Shown: piece after piece, positions 38,139-48,680 of the stretch
How the letters are laid out: each line of letters starts with the position of its first letter
Position numbering within the stretch: the first letter of the stretch is position 1
NCBI GenBank assembly: GCA_020629835.1
Contig: JAHDCO010000002.1
Coordinates: 1-64,000, forward strand
Direction of reading: 5' to 3'
DNA length: 64,000 nucleotides
DNA from: Granulosicoccaceae bacterium
GTDB lineage: Bacteria > Pseudomonadota > Gammaproteobacteria > Granulosicoccales > Granulosicoccaceae
Position numbers and translations under genes: made by a program
The notes under the pieces: generated by a model
Databases searched by the model: none
What the model was told of the DNA's origin: nothing
The model's input: the letters and a program-made list of their open reading frames with translations, nothing else

Positions 38139-38399
38139 TTAAAGCGCGCGGACCTGCGCGTTAAACCGACTCTTGTAACGTGCCGCTTTATTCTTATGGA
38201 TCAGACCCTTACGAGCCATGTGATCAAGTACAGGCACGGCTTCTTTCAAAGCTGTTTCTGCAGTGGTTTTGTCACCTTCTTCGATTGCCTTGAATACGCG
38301 CTTCACTTTAGTACGCATCATGGATCGTTGACTGGTGTTGCGCTGACGTCGGACTTCCGCCTGACGGGCGCGTTTTCGAGCTTGGGGAGAATTCGCCAC
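38139..38399 (-). CDS. rpsT: 30S ribosomal protein S20
   Basis: 86 residues, [20 protein letters not shown]... and [16 protein letters not shown] at the end, typical S20. It is convergent with proB and divergent from murJ. The promoter at 38440-38468 precedes it. Confidence 0.97.
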   Translation of the reverse strand: MANSPQARKRARQAEVRRQRNTSQRSMMRTKVKRVFKAIEEGDKTTAETALKEAVPVLDHMARKGLIHKNKAARYKSRFNAQVRAL

Positions 38400-38439
38400 G
38401 AAAGACCTCGTTTCTGGGCTGTATCAAATTTAGCCGATT

Positions 38440-38468
38440 ATTATGGGCTGCTACGCGCCGTGCGTCAA
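38440..38468 (-). promoter_or_regulatory. Sigma-70 promoter of rpsT
   Basis: On the minus strand TTGACG (38468-38463), 17-bp spacer, CATAAT (38445-38440), about 40 bases before the rpsT start. Near-consensus in both hexamers. It uses the same -35 sequence as the rplU promoter. Confidence 0.8.
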
Positions 38469-38479
38469 TCATCTGGTCT

Positions 38480-40066
38480 ATGACCCTTTCGCCTAACACA
38501 TCGCACAAACAAGACAAACCGGCCTCATTAGGTCGCTCTGGCTCGATTGTGGCCGTCATGACTCTGCTGTCACGCGTGCTGGGCTTCGTGCGTGACCAGG
38601 TGCTGGCCATAGTTTTCGGTGCCGGCGCCACGACCGATGTTTTTTTGGTGGCGTTCAAAATCCCAAACTTTCTCCGGCGTTTATTTGCCGAGGGCGCGTT
38701 TGCCCAGGCGTTTGTGCCCATTTTCACCGAATATCGCGAGACAGGGGACCGAGCCGCGCTTCGAGATCTGGCTGCGCATGTCTCCGGCACCCTGACGCTG
38801 GTGCTGCTCATGATCACCACCCTGGGGGTGATGTTTGCACCGTTCATCGTCATGGTATTCGCGCCGGGTTTTGTCGGTAACGACAGTCAATTTGAACTCG
38901 CCACGCACATGTTGCGCATTACTTTTCCGTATTTGATGGCGGTGTCGCTGGTGGCTTACGCGGGCAGCATGCTGAATACCTTCGGGCAGTTTGCGATACC
39001 GTCGTTTACGCCGGTTTTACTGAATATCTGCATGATCAGCGCGGCGGTGGTGTTTTCGCCCTACTTTCCTGAACCGATTGTGGCCTTAGCCTGGGGGGTG
39101 TTTGTAGCCGGCGTGGTGCAACTGGCATTGCAGCTGCCGTTCTTACAGCGCCTGGGTTTGTTACCCAAACCACGTTGGGGTTGGAAGCACTCCGGTGTGC
39201 GACGCATATTGAAACTTATGGCGCCCGCGGTCGTGGGGTCATCGGTTGCACAGATAAACCTGTTACTCGATACCGTCATAGCCACCTTCTTGGTGAGCGG
39301 CAGTTTAAGTTGGCTGTACTACTCTGACCGCCTCATGGAGTTTCCATTAGGTCTCATCGGTGTGACTTTGGGTACGATCATATTGCCCAGGTTATCGAAA
39401 GAATATGCAACCAAAGCCGAGGCGGGTTACCGAAATACCATCACGTGGGCGTTACGCGTCACAGTACTGGTGGGCCTGCCTGCCACGGTTGGATTAATTG
39501 TGTTGGCTGCACCGATGATTAGCACGCTGTTTGAGTACGGCGCGTTCACACCAGCAGATACACATATGGCAGCGTACAGCTTGGTGGCTTATTCGCTTGG
39601 CGTTCCCGCTTTTATCTTGATCAAGATCTATGCGCCAGCTTTCTTCGCCCGGCAGGACACCAAAACCCCAGTGCGTATCGGCATCGTCGCGTTGATTAGC
39701 AACATGGTGTACAACCTCATACTGGTATTGCCGATGGTATGGCTGGATTTTATTGCACCCCATACCGGTCTGGCGTTAGCCACTACCCTGTCTGCGGCCC
39801 AACAAGCGTGGATGCTGCAACGGACGCTGAAAAAACGCGAGCTGTACCAGTTAGACCCGACATTGATTAGCCTATTATTCAGAACCTTGCCGGCACTCCT
39901 CGTCATGGCCGTTGTGTTGCTACTTTTACAGCAGGTGGATTGGCAAACACTCGCCGCCAGTGAACGTGTATTACGGCTAATGGGTATAATTTTCGCGGGC
40001 ACAGCAGCATACGCTGCCACGCTGCTGGTGTTCGGTGTTCGGCCGAGCGATTTGAAAAGCCCGTAA
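38480..40066 (+). CDS. murJ: Lipid II flippase MurJ
   Basis: 528 residues, about 14 transmembrane helices, MOP superfamily. Typical opening SGSIVAVMTLLSRVLGFVRDQVLAIVFGAG, then VFLVAFKIPNFLRRLFAEGAFAQAFVPI, and YYSDRLMEFPLGLIGVTLGTIILPRLS. It exports the peptidoglycan precursor lipid II across the inner membrane. Divergent from rpsT, followed by ribF; this rpsT/murJ/ribF order is common in gammaproteobacteria. Confidence 0.97.
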   Translation: MTLSPNTSHKQDKPASLGRSGSIVAVMTLLSRVLGFVRDQVLAIVFGAGATTDVFLVAFKIPNFLRRLFAEGAFAQAFVPIFTEYRETGDRAALRDLAAHVSGTLTLVLLMITTLGVMFAPFIVMVFAPGFVGNDSQFELATHMLRITFPYLMAVSLVAYAGSMLNTFGQFAIPSFTPVLLNICMISAAVVFSPYFPEPIVALAWGVFVAGVVQLALQLPFLQRLGLLPKPRWGWKHSGVRRILKLMAPAVVGSSVAQINLLLDTVIATFLVSGSLSWLYYSDRLMEFPLGLIGVTLGTIILPRLSKEYATKAEAGYRNTITWALRVTVLVGLPATVGLIVLAAPMISTLFEYGAFTPADTHMAAYSLVAYSLGVPAFILIKIYAPAFFARQDTKTPVRIGIVALISNMVYNLILVLPMVWLDFIAPHTGLALATTLSAAQQAWMLQRTLKKRELYQLDPTLISLLFRTLPALLVMAVVLLLLQQVDWQTLAASERVLRLMGIIFAGTAAYAATLLVFGVRPSDLKSP

Positions 40067-40095
40067 ATGACAGGGCATTGTTAGGTTCCCCACTT

Positions 40096-41016
40096 ATGCA
40101 ACTCATTCGAGGACAAGCACGCCACACTTCCGAACAAGCGGTTATTGCCACTATTGGTAATTTCGATGGTATGCATCTGGGGCATCAGGCCATCATGAAC
40201 CGCGTTACCGATTTGGCACAACAACATCACGCCAAAGCGTGCGTATTTACTTTTCAACCGTTGCCTCACGAAGTACTCGCTAAGTCGCCGCTGCCGCGGT
40301 TACAAGGTACTCGAGACAGATTACTGGGCTTCAATCAACACGGTGTAGACCTATGCATCGTTCTGCCATTTAATGAACAACTCAGAGCACTGACACCACA
40401 GGCGTTCATCGAAACGGTACTACTTAAAAACTTAAATCTGCATACATTAATCGTGGGTGATGACTTCCGTTTTGGTAACCAGCGCGCCGGCGGATTCGAC
40501 ACGCTGGTGGAGGCGGGTAAACAGCACGGATTTGCCGTGGAAGACACACCAACCGTACTACACGAGGGCGAGAGAATCAGCAGCACGCGCGTACGGACAT
40601 GCTTAGCAGACAATGATCTTGATGCGGCAAAAGCGCTGTTAGGTAAGCCGTATCGGTTATCCGGTCGTGTGGTACATGGTCAAAAAGTCGGTCGTCAGAT
40701 GGGTTTTCCTACGGCAAACATCGCACTTAAAAACCACGAACCGCCGTTAAAAGGGGTATTTGCAGTAACCGCCACCTGCCAATACTCACAACAACAATGG
40801 AATGCGGTAGCAAACCTTGGACGCCGCCCTACCGTTGAAGGCTTAAAGTTGTTGTTGGAAGTACACCTACTGAATGCAAAGGAAGATCTCTACGGTAAGC
40901 ATTTGCATATCGATTTTATGCACCACCTTCGTGGCGAGAAAAAGTTTGCGTCACTCGATGAACTGAAAGCGCAGATCGCATTGGATGCGCAAGCGGCGGC
41001 TGACTATTTCGCGTAA
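40096..41016 (+). CDS. ribF: Bifunctional riboflavin kinase / FAD synthetase
   Basis: 306 residues. The N-terminal FMN adenylyltransferase domain has ATIGNFDGMHLGHQAI and ISSTRVRTCL; the C-terminal flavokinase domain has GQKVGRQMGFPTANIAL and EVHLLN. Both activities (riboflavin to FMN to FAD) are therefore expected. The ATG at 40096 matches the family; the frame is open to a TTG at 40078. Confidence 0.97.
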   Translation: MQLIRGQARHTSEQAVIATIGNFDGMHLGHQAIMNRVTDLAQQHHAKACVFTFQPLPHEVLAKSPLPRLQGTRDRLLGFNQHGVDLCIVLPFNEQLRALTPQAFIETVLLKNLNLHTLIVGDDFRFGNQRAGGFDTLVEAGKQHGFAVEDTPTVLHEGERISSTRVRTCLADNDLDAAKALLGKPYRLSGRVVHGQKVGRQMGFPTANIALKNHEPPLKGVFAVTATCQYSQQQWNAVANLGRRPTVEGLKLLLEVHLLNAKEDLYGKHLHIDFMHHLRGEKKFASLDELKAQIALDAQAAADYFA

Positions 41017-41031
41017 GGCTTGTCAGTTTCG

Positions 41032-41691
41032 TTATACGGAACTACAACCTTGCAACCACACATCAAACACACCGTTCGGTTCGCATTCCTTATTGACTAA
41101 CCGTTTTATAAGGCTGACCCGTTCGTGCAACCCATCATTGGGATTGCTTAAGTTATAGGTAGCCGGTGCAATCATGACCGCCACCAACGCTAGAAACTGA
41201 TCATCGGTTAAGGCATTAGCAGGCAAACCAAAACAGCGTTCACTGGCGTTGAAAAACCCCACCGTCCAAACACCATCGCAGCGCCCCATGGGAATGGTGT
41301 CTAAGAAGAGAGTGATGAGTTGCGACTTTGATAACTTCTGTTCTAAGGCCAGGGCGTAGCCGGTTTGTCTTAGCTTTGAGATACCCGGTTTAAATTCATC
41401 AAACGCCAATCGCTTTGCCAGTGACTGACTTAAGGTGGTTAGACCGGCGCCGGGGGTTTTAATGTCCACACCCGCGTGATGATAAAAACCCGGGTCTTCT
41501 ACGCTCAGTAACCACTGTAAGCGCTGCTCAGCCAGAGCCTGTGCACCAGAGCCCGAAGCCGTTAACTGATTGGCTAATTGCCGATGCTCGTCGCCATCCA
41601 CGTGGCCATCGCGCCACCCTAGTCCGAATAGCAGAATCGCGGTGCAAAACAAAAAACCTGCGCTGACCTGAGCAATATTTTTCAATTTCAT
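41032..41691 (-). CDS. GT51-like peptidoglycan transglycosylase domain protein
   Basis: 219 residues, one N-terminal membrane anchor (about 8-26) and a GT51-like domain facing the periplasm. Motif 1 is present (LLSVEDPGFYHHAGVDI, with the first catalytic Glu). Motif 2 is altered (GLTTLSQSLAKRL instead of GSTITQQ). In motif 3 the second catalytic Glu of KxxE aligns with Gln (KLRQTGYALALEQKLSKSQ). There is no transpeptidase domain. It could be a divergent monofunctional transglycosylase or an inactive relative. It separates ribF from ileS, on the opposite strand. Confidence 0.78.
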   Translation of the reverse strand: MKLKNIAQVSAGFLFCTAILLFGLGWRDGHVDGDEHRQLANQLTASGSGAQALAEQRLQWLLSVEDPGFYHHAGVDIKTPGAGLTTLSQSLAKRLAFDEFKPGISKLRQTGYALALEQKLSKSQLITLFLDTIPMGRCDGVWTVGFFNASERCFGLPANALTDDQFLALVAVMIAPATYNLSNPNDGLHERVSLIKRLVNKECEPNGVFDVWLQGCSSV

Positions 41692-41888
41692 GCCCGCACG
41701 GTAAATCCGCTCCCTGTTTCAAAACCATTCGAAAAATGGCAAATACTGACCGCGGCGTTAAGTTGTGATCATGGTCTTCGGCGTTACAGGGGAATATTGC
41801 TCAATCTCTTCAATTCAACTGATTCGTTCGCAGTTGTAAAAACCGCTTTGAGTTAGGCTGTTGGCCTAGCTCCTGGATTTCTGAATAT

Positions 41889-43487
41889 ATGGATATAAAC
41901 GCCTGTAGCACTTGTTTGCATTGTTTTTTCAAACGACCACTAATTCAGCTAATCGCTATTGCCATTGTGTCTCTGGCAATCACACCGGTGGTATCAGCTA
42001 ACAACTTACGACCAACGATCACCGGTAACACGATTGTTTGGGACCACGAGGGTTGGTGGCAACTTGAAAACTTGTTAACGCGCGAAATTGTCTGCGAAAG
42101 TAGCTCAGTATGTACAGTGCCAGATGGGCTTTACTGGGCGAGCTTGTTTTACGACGGTGGTGGTCGTGGCACGCGTATAGAGTTGGGAAATGTCCCCGAG
42201 CTTCAATTAACTGATGAGGAGTTTCGTGACACCATTTCAGTCAGCGAACTCACCATGACTTTTTCAGTAGGCGGATGGCATCAAGTACAAAGCACTCGCG
42301 ACTATTCGCAAATTTGTAGCGGCCTGGAATCCACCTGCACTGTGCCTGAAGCGGGAACGTACCTTGTTTCGCATCACGATATTGGTCGTCGTACGACAGT
42401 TGACTTAGGCAATGGCAATGGCAATGGCAATGGCAATGGCAATGGCAATAGTCCTACCCCAACAGGAAACTTACCACTAACCATCGATGGCCTAACCATT
42501 AGCTGGCCAAACGATGGGTGGTATCAGGTTCAAACAACCGATGATTACCGCACCGTGTGTGAAGGTGGAAGTTCCTGCACAGTTGAACCTGGTGTTTACA
42601 TCGTCATCAACCATACAACGAAACATCGCGATAACAATGTTGTCGTTTCATTCGACAGTACCGATACGCCAGAGGTGTCAATCGACAACGCGGAAGCGTT
42701 AATTTCCCAAGCCCTGGAGGTTATTAATGGACGCGCTTACGATGAACGCGCAACAAGTATTGGCGCACTGGACGCAAAACAAGCTGGCCTGACGGAAATC
42801 TCGCGCACGGGTGCTGCGGGTTTGGACGCCAGCTGGTTTGAGGTGACCTACTCATGCAGCAACGGAGGCACCGCAACTGAACGGGTGCAAAACCCGGGGG
42901 CACGCGTGACGCGATCTGTACAAAACTACCAGTTGTGTTTGATCGGTTCAGATCTAATTAACGGAGATTTCGACTATTACCGCGGTGAAAACGGAGAAGA
43001 ATTCAGACAGTTTGAAAATTACCAGGTGCGATTCGCGAACAACGGCCTAATGGAACTGCATGGCCGCATTGACTCAAGACCTGAACTATCAAGCGCTGCC
43101 GCTTACACCTTGGGTAACCTGGATTATCACTTTAGCTATCCAGAAGGGCGCTTAACAGTCACTGAAGCGGATACCTATCTAGAGACGTTTTCAGGCGTCA
43201 CGAGCATCCGTGATAACAGCCGCTTCAGCATGACACCACCCACTGAATCCGCGGCTTTCGAAGTAAGGGTGGGCGAATCAGGACTGAAATTGATGCCCGG
43301 AGACACAGGAATTCTCGAAATTGCATCGGGCACTATCAGCATTAAATCACCTCTGGACGGCAGTTTTTTGATCCTGAACGCCGATAATTGGGGCACGTCC
43401 ACCGTCGATGTTTGGATTCAAGCACCCGACGGCTCAGGTTACACGGTGATTTACCCTTCACACACCTGGCAGGCGATTTTCGACTAG
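41889..43487 (+). CDS. Secreted modular protein with three GWxQVQ repeat modules
   Basis: 532 residues with a signal peptide ending near VVSA (36). Three modules of about 57 residues lie at 43-99, 117-173 and 197-253. Each has the pattern GW-x-Q-(V/L)-(Q/E), two cysteines 6-7 apart ending in CTV, and a G-x-Y region (e.g. DGWYQVQTTDDYRTVC). Modules two and three are joined by a (Gly-Asn)7 linker. The remaining 280 residues are beta-rich and unrecognised. The paired cysteines suggest disulfides outside the cytoplasm. Function unknown; an adhesive or substrate-binding role is a guess. Confidence 0.75.
   Translation: MDINACSTCLHCFFKRPLIQLIAIAIVSLAITPVVSANNLRPTITGNTIVWDHEGWWQLENLLTREIVCESSSVCTVPDGLYWASLFYDGGGRGTRIELGNVPELQLTDEEFRDTISVSELTMTFSVGGWHQVQSTRDYSQICSGLESTCTVPEAGTYLVSHHDIGRRTTVDLGNGNGNGNGNGNGNSPTPTGNLPLTIDGLTISWPNDGWYQVQTTDDYRTVCEGGSSCTVEPGVYIVINHTTKHRDNNVVVSFDSTDTPEVSIDNAEALISQALEVINGRAYDERATSIGALDAKQAGLTEISRTGAAGLDASWFEVTYSCSNGGTATERVQNPGARVTRSVQNYQLCLIGSDLINGDFDYYRGENGEEFRQFENYQVRFANNGLMELHGRIDSRPELSSAAAYTLGNLDYHFSYPEGRLTVTEADTYLETFSGVTSIRDNSRFSMTPPTESAAFEVRVGESGLKLMPGDTGILEIASGTISIKSPLDGSFLILNADNWGTSTVDVWIQAPDGSGYTVIYPSHTWQAIFD
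42408..42449. repeat. (GGCAAT)7 coding microsatellite
   Basis: Seven perfect copies of GGCAAT encode the (Gly-Asn)7 linker of the secreted modular protein. Copy number can change without shifting the frame. Confidence 0.95.
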
Positions 43488-43672
43488 CGCAACAAGGGTT
43501 GCCACAACGAGTCGGTGACGCCTTTATTCGTTGACCTGGCGGCCTATTCCCGGCCGCTTTATCCACACGAGCATGAGTGCGTGAAAGTTGACGGAAAATG
43601 GGCTCAAAGCACGCCACAATCGCCTACACTGGCACCATCCCTTATTTATTTGTGCCTGAGTGAACCCGCGCT

Positions 43673-46525
43673 GTGAGCGACTATAAACAAACCCTGAACT
43701 TGCCCAAAACTGATTTCCCGATGCGAGGAAATTTGGCCAAGCGAGAGCCAGAGATGTTGGCCCGCTGGGAAGCCGATGATTTGCACCGTGAAATCCGCGA
43801 AGCCTCCGCTGGTCGACCGAAGTTCATTTTGCACGATGGCCCTCCGTACGCGAACGGCTCCATTCACATCGGCCATGTGGTCAATAAAGTCATCAAAGAC
43901 ATGATCGTGAAAAGCAAGCAGCTGGCTGGCTTCGATTCGCCGTATGTGCCGGGCTGGGATTGCCACGGTTTACCGATCGAAAACAAAGTGGAAGAAATCG
44001 CTGGTAAGCCAGGCGACAAGATTACTGAAAGCGAATTTCGCGCACGCTGTCGTGAATACGCCACCGAGCAAATTGCACATCAGTGTGCTGAATTCAAACG
44101 CCTGGGTATCGTCGGCGACTGGGATCACCCCTACCTCACCATGAATTTCGCCAACGAGGCGAATATCGTTCGGGCGCTGGCGAAAATCATCGAAAAAGGT
44201 CATGTGTACAAAGGCGTAAAGCCCGTTCACTGGAGCTGGGGCGCACACACGGCCATGGCTGAAGCCGAGGTGGAGTACGAGGACAAAACTTCCAATGCCA
44301 TCGATGTGCGGTTTCCACCTCGAAATACTGCTGACCTTCTGGCACCGTTTGGTGTTGATGACACGGGGGCGCCTGTCAGCGTAGTCATTTGGACAACAAC
44401 TCCATGGACTATTCCAGGTAACCAGGGTGTGTGCGTACACCCCGACCTTGAATACGCCCTGGTTCAGGTAAACCAGGACGCTGGCTCTGACGAGTCCGGC
44501 CGCAGTACCAAGGGCGAACGCATGGTGGTGGCATCAGCATTAGTCACTGACATCATGGCGCGTTACGGTATTGAAGACTTCGAAACCATTGGTATCTGTT
44601 CAGGACAAGAATTAGAACGCATTGTGCTGAAACATCCCATCTACGATCGCGATTCATTATTGATTACCGGAGACCACGTCACCACCGAGTCAGGCACCGG
44701 CTGTGTACACACAGCACCTGATCATGGTGTAGACGATTTTTATGTCGGTAAACGCTACGACTTAGAGCTGCTGGATAACGTCGATGACAACGGCCTGTTC
44801 CGAAATCACGTTGAGTTGTTTGCAGGTCAACATGTCATGAAAGTGGACAAAGCGCTGTTAGAGGAACTGACCAAAGCTGGGAATTTGGCACACGTTGAAA
44901 AGTACCAACACAGCTACCCGTTTTGCTGGCGTACCAAAACCCCCATTATTTTCCGTGCAACGCCTCAGTGGTTTATCAGCATGGAAAAAGAAGGCTTACG
45001 CAAAGACACCTTGAACGAAATTGAGAAAGTACGTTGGGTACCCGACTGGGGCCAGCAACGTATTGAAGGCATGATTGCAAACCGACCGGATTGGTGCATC
45101 TCTCGCCAACGTTATTGGGGGGTACCTATTCCTTTGTTCTTGCACAAAGAAACCGGTGAATTGCATCCGAACACGCAAGAACTTATTGAACAAGTTGCGC
45201 AGCGCATTGAACAAAACGGCATTCAGGCCTGGTTCGATACAGACAAAGCTGAACTACTGGGTGACGATGCAGATGATTACGACAAAAGCCGTGACGTACT
45301 GGATGTATGGTTTGACTCAGGTACCACGTGGCATCACGTACTGAACCAAACAGAGGGGCAAGTCTACCCGGCTGATATGTACTTGGAGGGTTCAGACCAA
45401 CATCGTGGTTGGTTTCATTCATCCATCCTGACCAGTACAGCAATTAACAGACAGGCCCCGTACAAACAAGTGCTCACCCATGGCTTCACGGTGGATCAAA
45501 ACGGTCGCAAGATGTCGAAGTCCTTAGGTAATGTGATTGCACCTCAGGATCTATTTAAGACACTGGGTGCCGACATTGTGCGCCTGTGGGTTTGTTCAGC
45601 CGACTACCGTGGTGAGATGAGTGTTTCCAAAGAGATCCTGGCGCGCATGGCAGACTCTTACCGACGCATCCGTAATACGGCACGGTATTTACTTAGCGCT
45701 ATTAACGATTTTGACCCAGCAACCGATGCGGTTCCACTTGATGAGATGTTGGCCTTGGATCGATGGGCTTTGGACTGTACCTTACGAACACAGAAAGACA
45801 TCGAAGCAGCGTTTTCTGACTATCAGTTTCACACGGTGTACCAACGACTGCATAACTTTTGCGCCGTTGATATGGGCGGATTCTATTTAGACATTATTAA
45901 AGACCGTCAGTACACCATGGCCGCAGACAGTTTGGGCCGACGCTCCACACAAACCGCGATGTATCACATCGCCGAAGCAATGGTGCGCTGGATCACACCG
46001 GTGTTGTCGTTTACCGCTGATGAAATTTGGCAGCACCTACCAGGTGATCGATCCGCATCGGTATTTACCACCACCTACGTAGATAACCTACCGAGCTTGG
46101 ATGAGTCAGCTCCGTTATCCAGCGATGATTGGGCAACCGTTGTGGATGTGCGAACAGCTGTATCGCGTGCTTTAGAAACCTTACGCACCGCAGGAGATAT
46201 CGGTGGGGGCTTAGACGCATCCGTCACTGTGTACGCCAGTGATAACGTGCTCGATGTACTGAACCGTTTGGGTGAAGAACTTCGCTTCGTACTCATCACG
46301 TCCACGGCCACACCGGCGCCACTGTCCGAAAAACCAGCCGATGCAGAAAGCTTAACCGCAGGTACCGGCTCTGTCGCTGTAAGCGCAACGGTTGCGAATG
46401 CAGAGAAATGCGATCGATGCTGGCACCGTTGCAGTAGCGTTGGTCAAAACTCAGAACACCCTAGCTTGTGTGCTCGATGCGTATCGAATGCATTTGGTGA
46501 AGGTGAAATACGACTGTTCGCATAG
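43673..46525 (+). CDS. ileS: Isoleucyl-tRNA synthetase
   Basis: 950 residues, class I synthetase, GTG start. The HIGH motif is at [16 protein letters not shown] at [10 protein letters not shown], and the C-terminal zinc-binding cysteines at KCDRCWHRC and LCARC. The CP1 editing domain ([26 protein letters not shown]) is intact. It is the bacterial, pseudomonic-acid-sensitive-type form by architecture (C-terminal zinc finger). lspA follows after 3 bp. Confidence 0.98.
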   Translation: MSDYKQTLNLPKTDFPMRGNLAKREPEMLARWEADDLHREIREASAGRPKFILHDGPPYANGSIHIGHVVNKVIKDMIVKSKQLAGFDSPYVPGWDCHGLPIENKVEEIAGKPGDKITESEFRARCREYATEQIAHQCAEFKRLGIVGDWDHPYLTMNFANEANIVRALAKIIEKGHVYKGVKPVHWSWGAHTAMAEAEVEYEDKTSNAIDVRFPPRNTADLLAPFGVDDTGAPVSVVIWTTTPWTIPGNQGVCVHPDLEYALVQVNQDAGSDESGRSTKGERMVVASALVTDIMARYGIEDFETIGICSGQELERIVLKHPIYDRDSLLITGDHVTTESGTGCVHTAPDHGVDDFYVGKRYDLELLDNVDDNGLFRNHVELFAGQHVMKVDKALLEELTKAGNLAHVEKYQHSYPFCWRTKTPIIFRATPQWFISMEKEGLRKDTLNEIEKVRWVPDWGQQRIEGMIANRPDWCISRQRYWGVPIPLFLHKETGELHPNTQELIEQVAQRIEQNGIQAWFDTDKAELLGDDADDYDKSRDVLDVWFDSGTTWHHVLNQTEGQVYPADMYLEGSDQHRGWFHSSILTSTAINRQAPYKQVLTHGFTVDQNGRKMSKSLGNVIAPQDLFKTLGADIVRLWVCSADYRGEMSVSKEILARMADSYRRIRNTARYLLSAINDFDPATDAVPLDEMLALDRWALDCTLRTQKDIEAAFSDYQFHTVYQRLHNFCAVDMGGFYLDIIKDRQYTMAADSLGRRSTQTAMYHIAEAMVRWITPVLSFTADEIWQHLPGDRSASVFTTTYVDNLPSLDESAPLSSDDWATVVDVRTAVSRALETLRTAGDIGGGLDASVTVYASDNVLDVLNRLGEELRFVLITSTATPAPLSEKPADAESLTAGTGSVAVSATVANAEKCDRCWHRCSSVGQNSEHPSLCARCVSNAFGEGEIRLFA

Positions 46526-46528
46526 CTT

Positions 46529-47026
46529 ATGAACTTATTGTCACGCTATGGTATTGCCGCACTGGTTGTGATTTTGGATCAGATCACCAAAGTATGGGTA
46601 GATCGCTCATTGCAGTTATATGAGCAAATCCCCGTCACACCCATGTTCAACATAACGCTTGCTTATAACCGAGGAGCTGCGTTTAGCTTTCTCAGCGATG
46701 CGGGTGGTTGGCAGCGTTGGTTTTTTATCGGCATCAGTGTGGTGGTTAGCGTGTGCCTAACGGTCTGGTTATACCGTATGAAACCTAACGAGAAGTGGCT
46801 GGCTATAGCCATCGCACTCATTTTAGGCGGTGCTATTGGTAACAACTTGATTGACCGAGTGATTTACGGACACGTCGTTGACTTTATACAGGTGTATTAC
46901 AACACCTGGTATTTCCCATCGTTCAACGTGGCAGATTCGGCAATAACGGTTGGGACTATTTTGTTACTGATACTGACGTTTTTCGAAAAAGACGAACAAA
47001 CAACCACCAAATCAAAGAATTCCTAA
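46529..47026 (+). CDS. lspA: Lipoprotein signal peptidase (signal peptidase II)
   Basis: 165 residues, four transmembrane helices. The two catalytic aspartates are in [17 protein letters not shown] and [24 protein letters not shown] near the N-terminus is also conserved. It processes lipobox proteins, including the several encoded in this window (LpoB-like, COG3014 and 23-residue-repeat lipoproteins). Confidence 0.97.
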   Translation: MNLLSRYGIAALVVILDQITKVWVDRSLQLYEQIPVTPMFNITLAYNRGAAFSFLSDAGGWQRWFFIGISVVVSVCLTVWLYRMKPNEKWLAIAIALILGGAIGNNLIDRVIYGHVVDFIQVYYNTWYFPSFNVADSAITVGTILLLILTFFEKDEQTTTKSKNS

Positions 47027-47046
47027 GGCTTAACTTAAGGGACACC

Positions 47047-48003
47047 ATGAACATACTACTGGCTAATCCACGCGGCTTTTGTGCAGGGGTTGACCGTGCC
47101 ATTGATATTGTTGAGCGTGCACTGGAAATTCATGGTGCACCGATCTATGTGCGTCACGAAGTAGTGCACAACAAATACGTGGTAGATGAGCTTAAGGATA
47201 AGGGTGCCGTATTTGTTGAAGAGCTGCACGAAGTGCCCGACGACAACACCGTCATTTTCAGCGCACACGGGGTGTCCAAAGCCGTTGAAGACGAAGCGTC
47301 CTCTCGCGGCTTACAGGTATTTGATGCAACCTGCCCACTCGTTACCAAGGTGCATATGGAAGTGGTGAAATATGCACGCGAAGGAAAAGAAGTCATTCTG
47401 ATTGGCCACGCCGGCCACCCCGAAGTAGAAGGCACCATGGGGCGCTACGATACATCGAAAGGCGGTCGTATTTTATTGGTGGAAACACCGGAAGACGTTG
47501 CCAAACTCGATATTAAAGACCCAAACACCCTGGCCTTCGTCTCGCAAACCACCTTAAGTGTGGATGACACAGAAGAGATCATTCATACCCTTCGTCAGCG
47601 TTTCCCAGCCATTGCCGCACCAAAACGTGACGACATTTGTTACGCCACTCAGAACCGACAAGATGCCGTAAAAGCCCTGTGCAAAGAGGTGGATCTGTTA
47701 TTGGTGGTTGGGGCTGCAAACAGCTCAAACTCCAATCGATTACGCGAACTGGGTGAACGTGCAGGCGTTGAATCTCATCTGATTACCCGTGCCTCAGATA
47801 TCCCGGATGAATGGTTGGCGAACAAGCAATGCGTTGGCGTCACCGCCGGTGCGTCGGCACCTGAAATATTGGTGCAGGAAGTGATACAACGCTTAAAAGA
47901 TGCCGGTGGCGAATACGCGGTTGAGTACGACGGTATTGAAGAGACGATCTCATTTTCCATACCCAAAGCCTTGCGCCGTGACGATAGGCATAAATCAACA
48001 TGA
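47047..48003 (+). CDS. ispH: 4-hydroxy-3-methylbut-2-enyl diphosphate reductase
   Basis: 318 residues. The three Fe-S cysteines are in [24 protein letters not shown] and [16 protein letters not shown] and [13 protein letters not shown] are also diagnostic. Last step of the MEP pathway, giving IPP and DMAPP. The fkpB gene often found between lspA and ispH is absent; the gap is 20 bp. Confidence 0.98.
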   Translation: MNILLANPRGFCAGVDRAIDIVERALEIHGAPIYVRHEVVHNKYVVDELKDKGAVFVEELHEVPDDNTVIFSAHGVSKAVEDEASSRGLQVFDATCPLVTKVHMEVVKYAREGKEVILIGHAGHPEVEGTMGRYDTSKGGRILLVETPEDVAKLDIKDPNTLAFVSQTTLSVDDTEEIIHTLRQRFPAIAAPKRDDICYATQNRQDAVKALCKEVDLLLVVGAANSSNSNRLRELGERAGVESHLITRASDIPDEWLANKQCVGVTAGASAPEILVQEVIQRLKDAGGEYAVEYDGIEETISFSIPKALRRDDRHKST

Positions 48004-48680
48004 GTAACAACGGCCACGAATCTGCGCCAATGCGCCCATTGGATTTTGAATACCGTAGTGTGGAAGAACTGCAGGAACGCGCACAATCGTTTAAGCAGTT
48101 AATGCAGCAAAGGCGAACGGTACGCGACTTCGCCCCTACGCCAGTACCTGCATCGGTTATCGAAGACGCTATCGCTACCGCTGCCTCAGCCCCCAGTGGC
48201 GCGAACATGCAGCCGTGGCACTTTGCCGCGGTTCAAAGTGCTGACGTTAAACGCAAAATTCGTATTGCTGCCGAGCAAGAGGAGAATGAATTCTACTCTC
48301 ACCGAGCTTCCGATGATTGGCTAGAAGCGTTAAAACCATTCGCAACCGATGCACAGAAACCGTTTTTGGAAACTGCTCCGTGGCTGATTGCGGTGTTTGC
48401 TCGGAAGTTCACGATCAATGAAGCCGGAGAGAAACTTAAACACTATTACACGCCGGAATCTGTTGGCATCGCCACAGGCTTATTAATCGCAAGCTTACAC
48501 AATGCAGGCTTGGCCACACTTACGCATACCCCCAGCCCGATGGGTTTCCTTAAAGATCTGCTCGGTCGGCCGGCACAAGACAGAGCGTTTCTTTTACTTG
48601 TCACCGGTTATCCGTCGGAAGATGCCGTAGTACCGGACATTGAAAAAATGCCGCTACACGAAGTTATGTCGCGTTGGTGA
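48000..48680 (+). CDS. Nitroreductase-fold flavoprotein, iodotyrosine-deiodinase-like
   Basis: 226 residues, FMN-dependent nitroreductase fold. The N-terminal [15 protein letters not shown] and [16 protein letters not shown] bind FMN. The segment [11 protein letters not shown]...DDWLEALKP...QKPFLE resembles the active-site lid of bacterial iodotyrosine deiodinases, with candidate Glu, Tyr and Lys substrate contacts; [18 protein letters not shown] also matches. Such enzymes reductively dehalogenate halotyrosines. The assignment is from remembered family motifs. It starts by ATGA overlap with ispH and is coupled to a DMT exporter. Confidence 0.78.
   Translation: MSNNGHESAPMRPLDFEYRSVEELQERAQSFKQLMQQRRTVRDFAPTPVPASVIEDAIATAASAPSGANMQPWHFAAVQSADVKRKIRIAAEQEENEFYSHRASDDWLEALKPFATDAQKPFLETAPWLIAVFARKFTINEAGEKLKHYYTPESVGIATGLLIASLHNAGLATLTHTPSPMGFLKDLLGRPAQDRAFLLLVTGYPSEDAVVPDIEKMPLHEVMSRW

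Noticed and set aside
38064-38483. Plus-strand 139-codon frame overlapping the proB stop by ATGA
   Set aside because: It lies fully antisense to rpsT and its promoter; composition is not protein-like and rpsT is certain.
42408-42449. Repeat considered as a CRISPR or binding-site array
   Set aside because: Perfect six-base units without spacers, in frame within a protein; a coding microsatellite.
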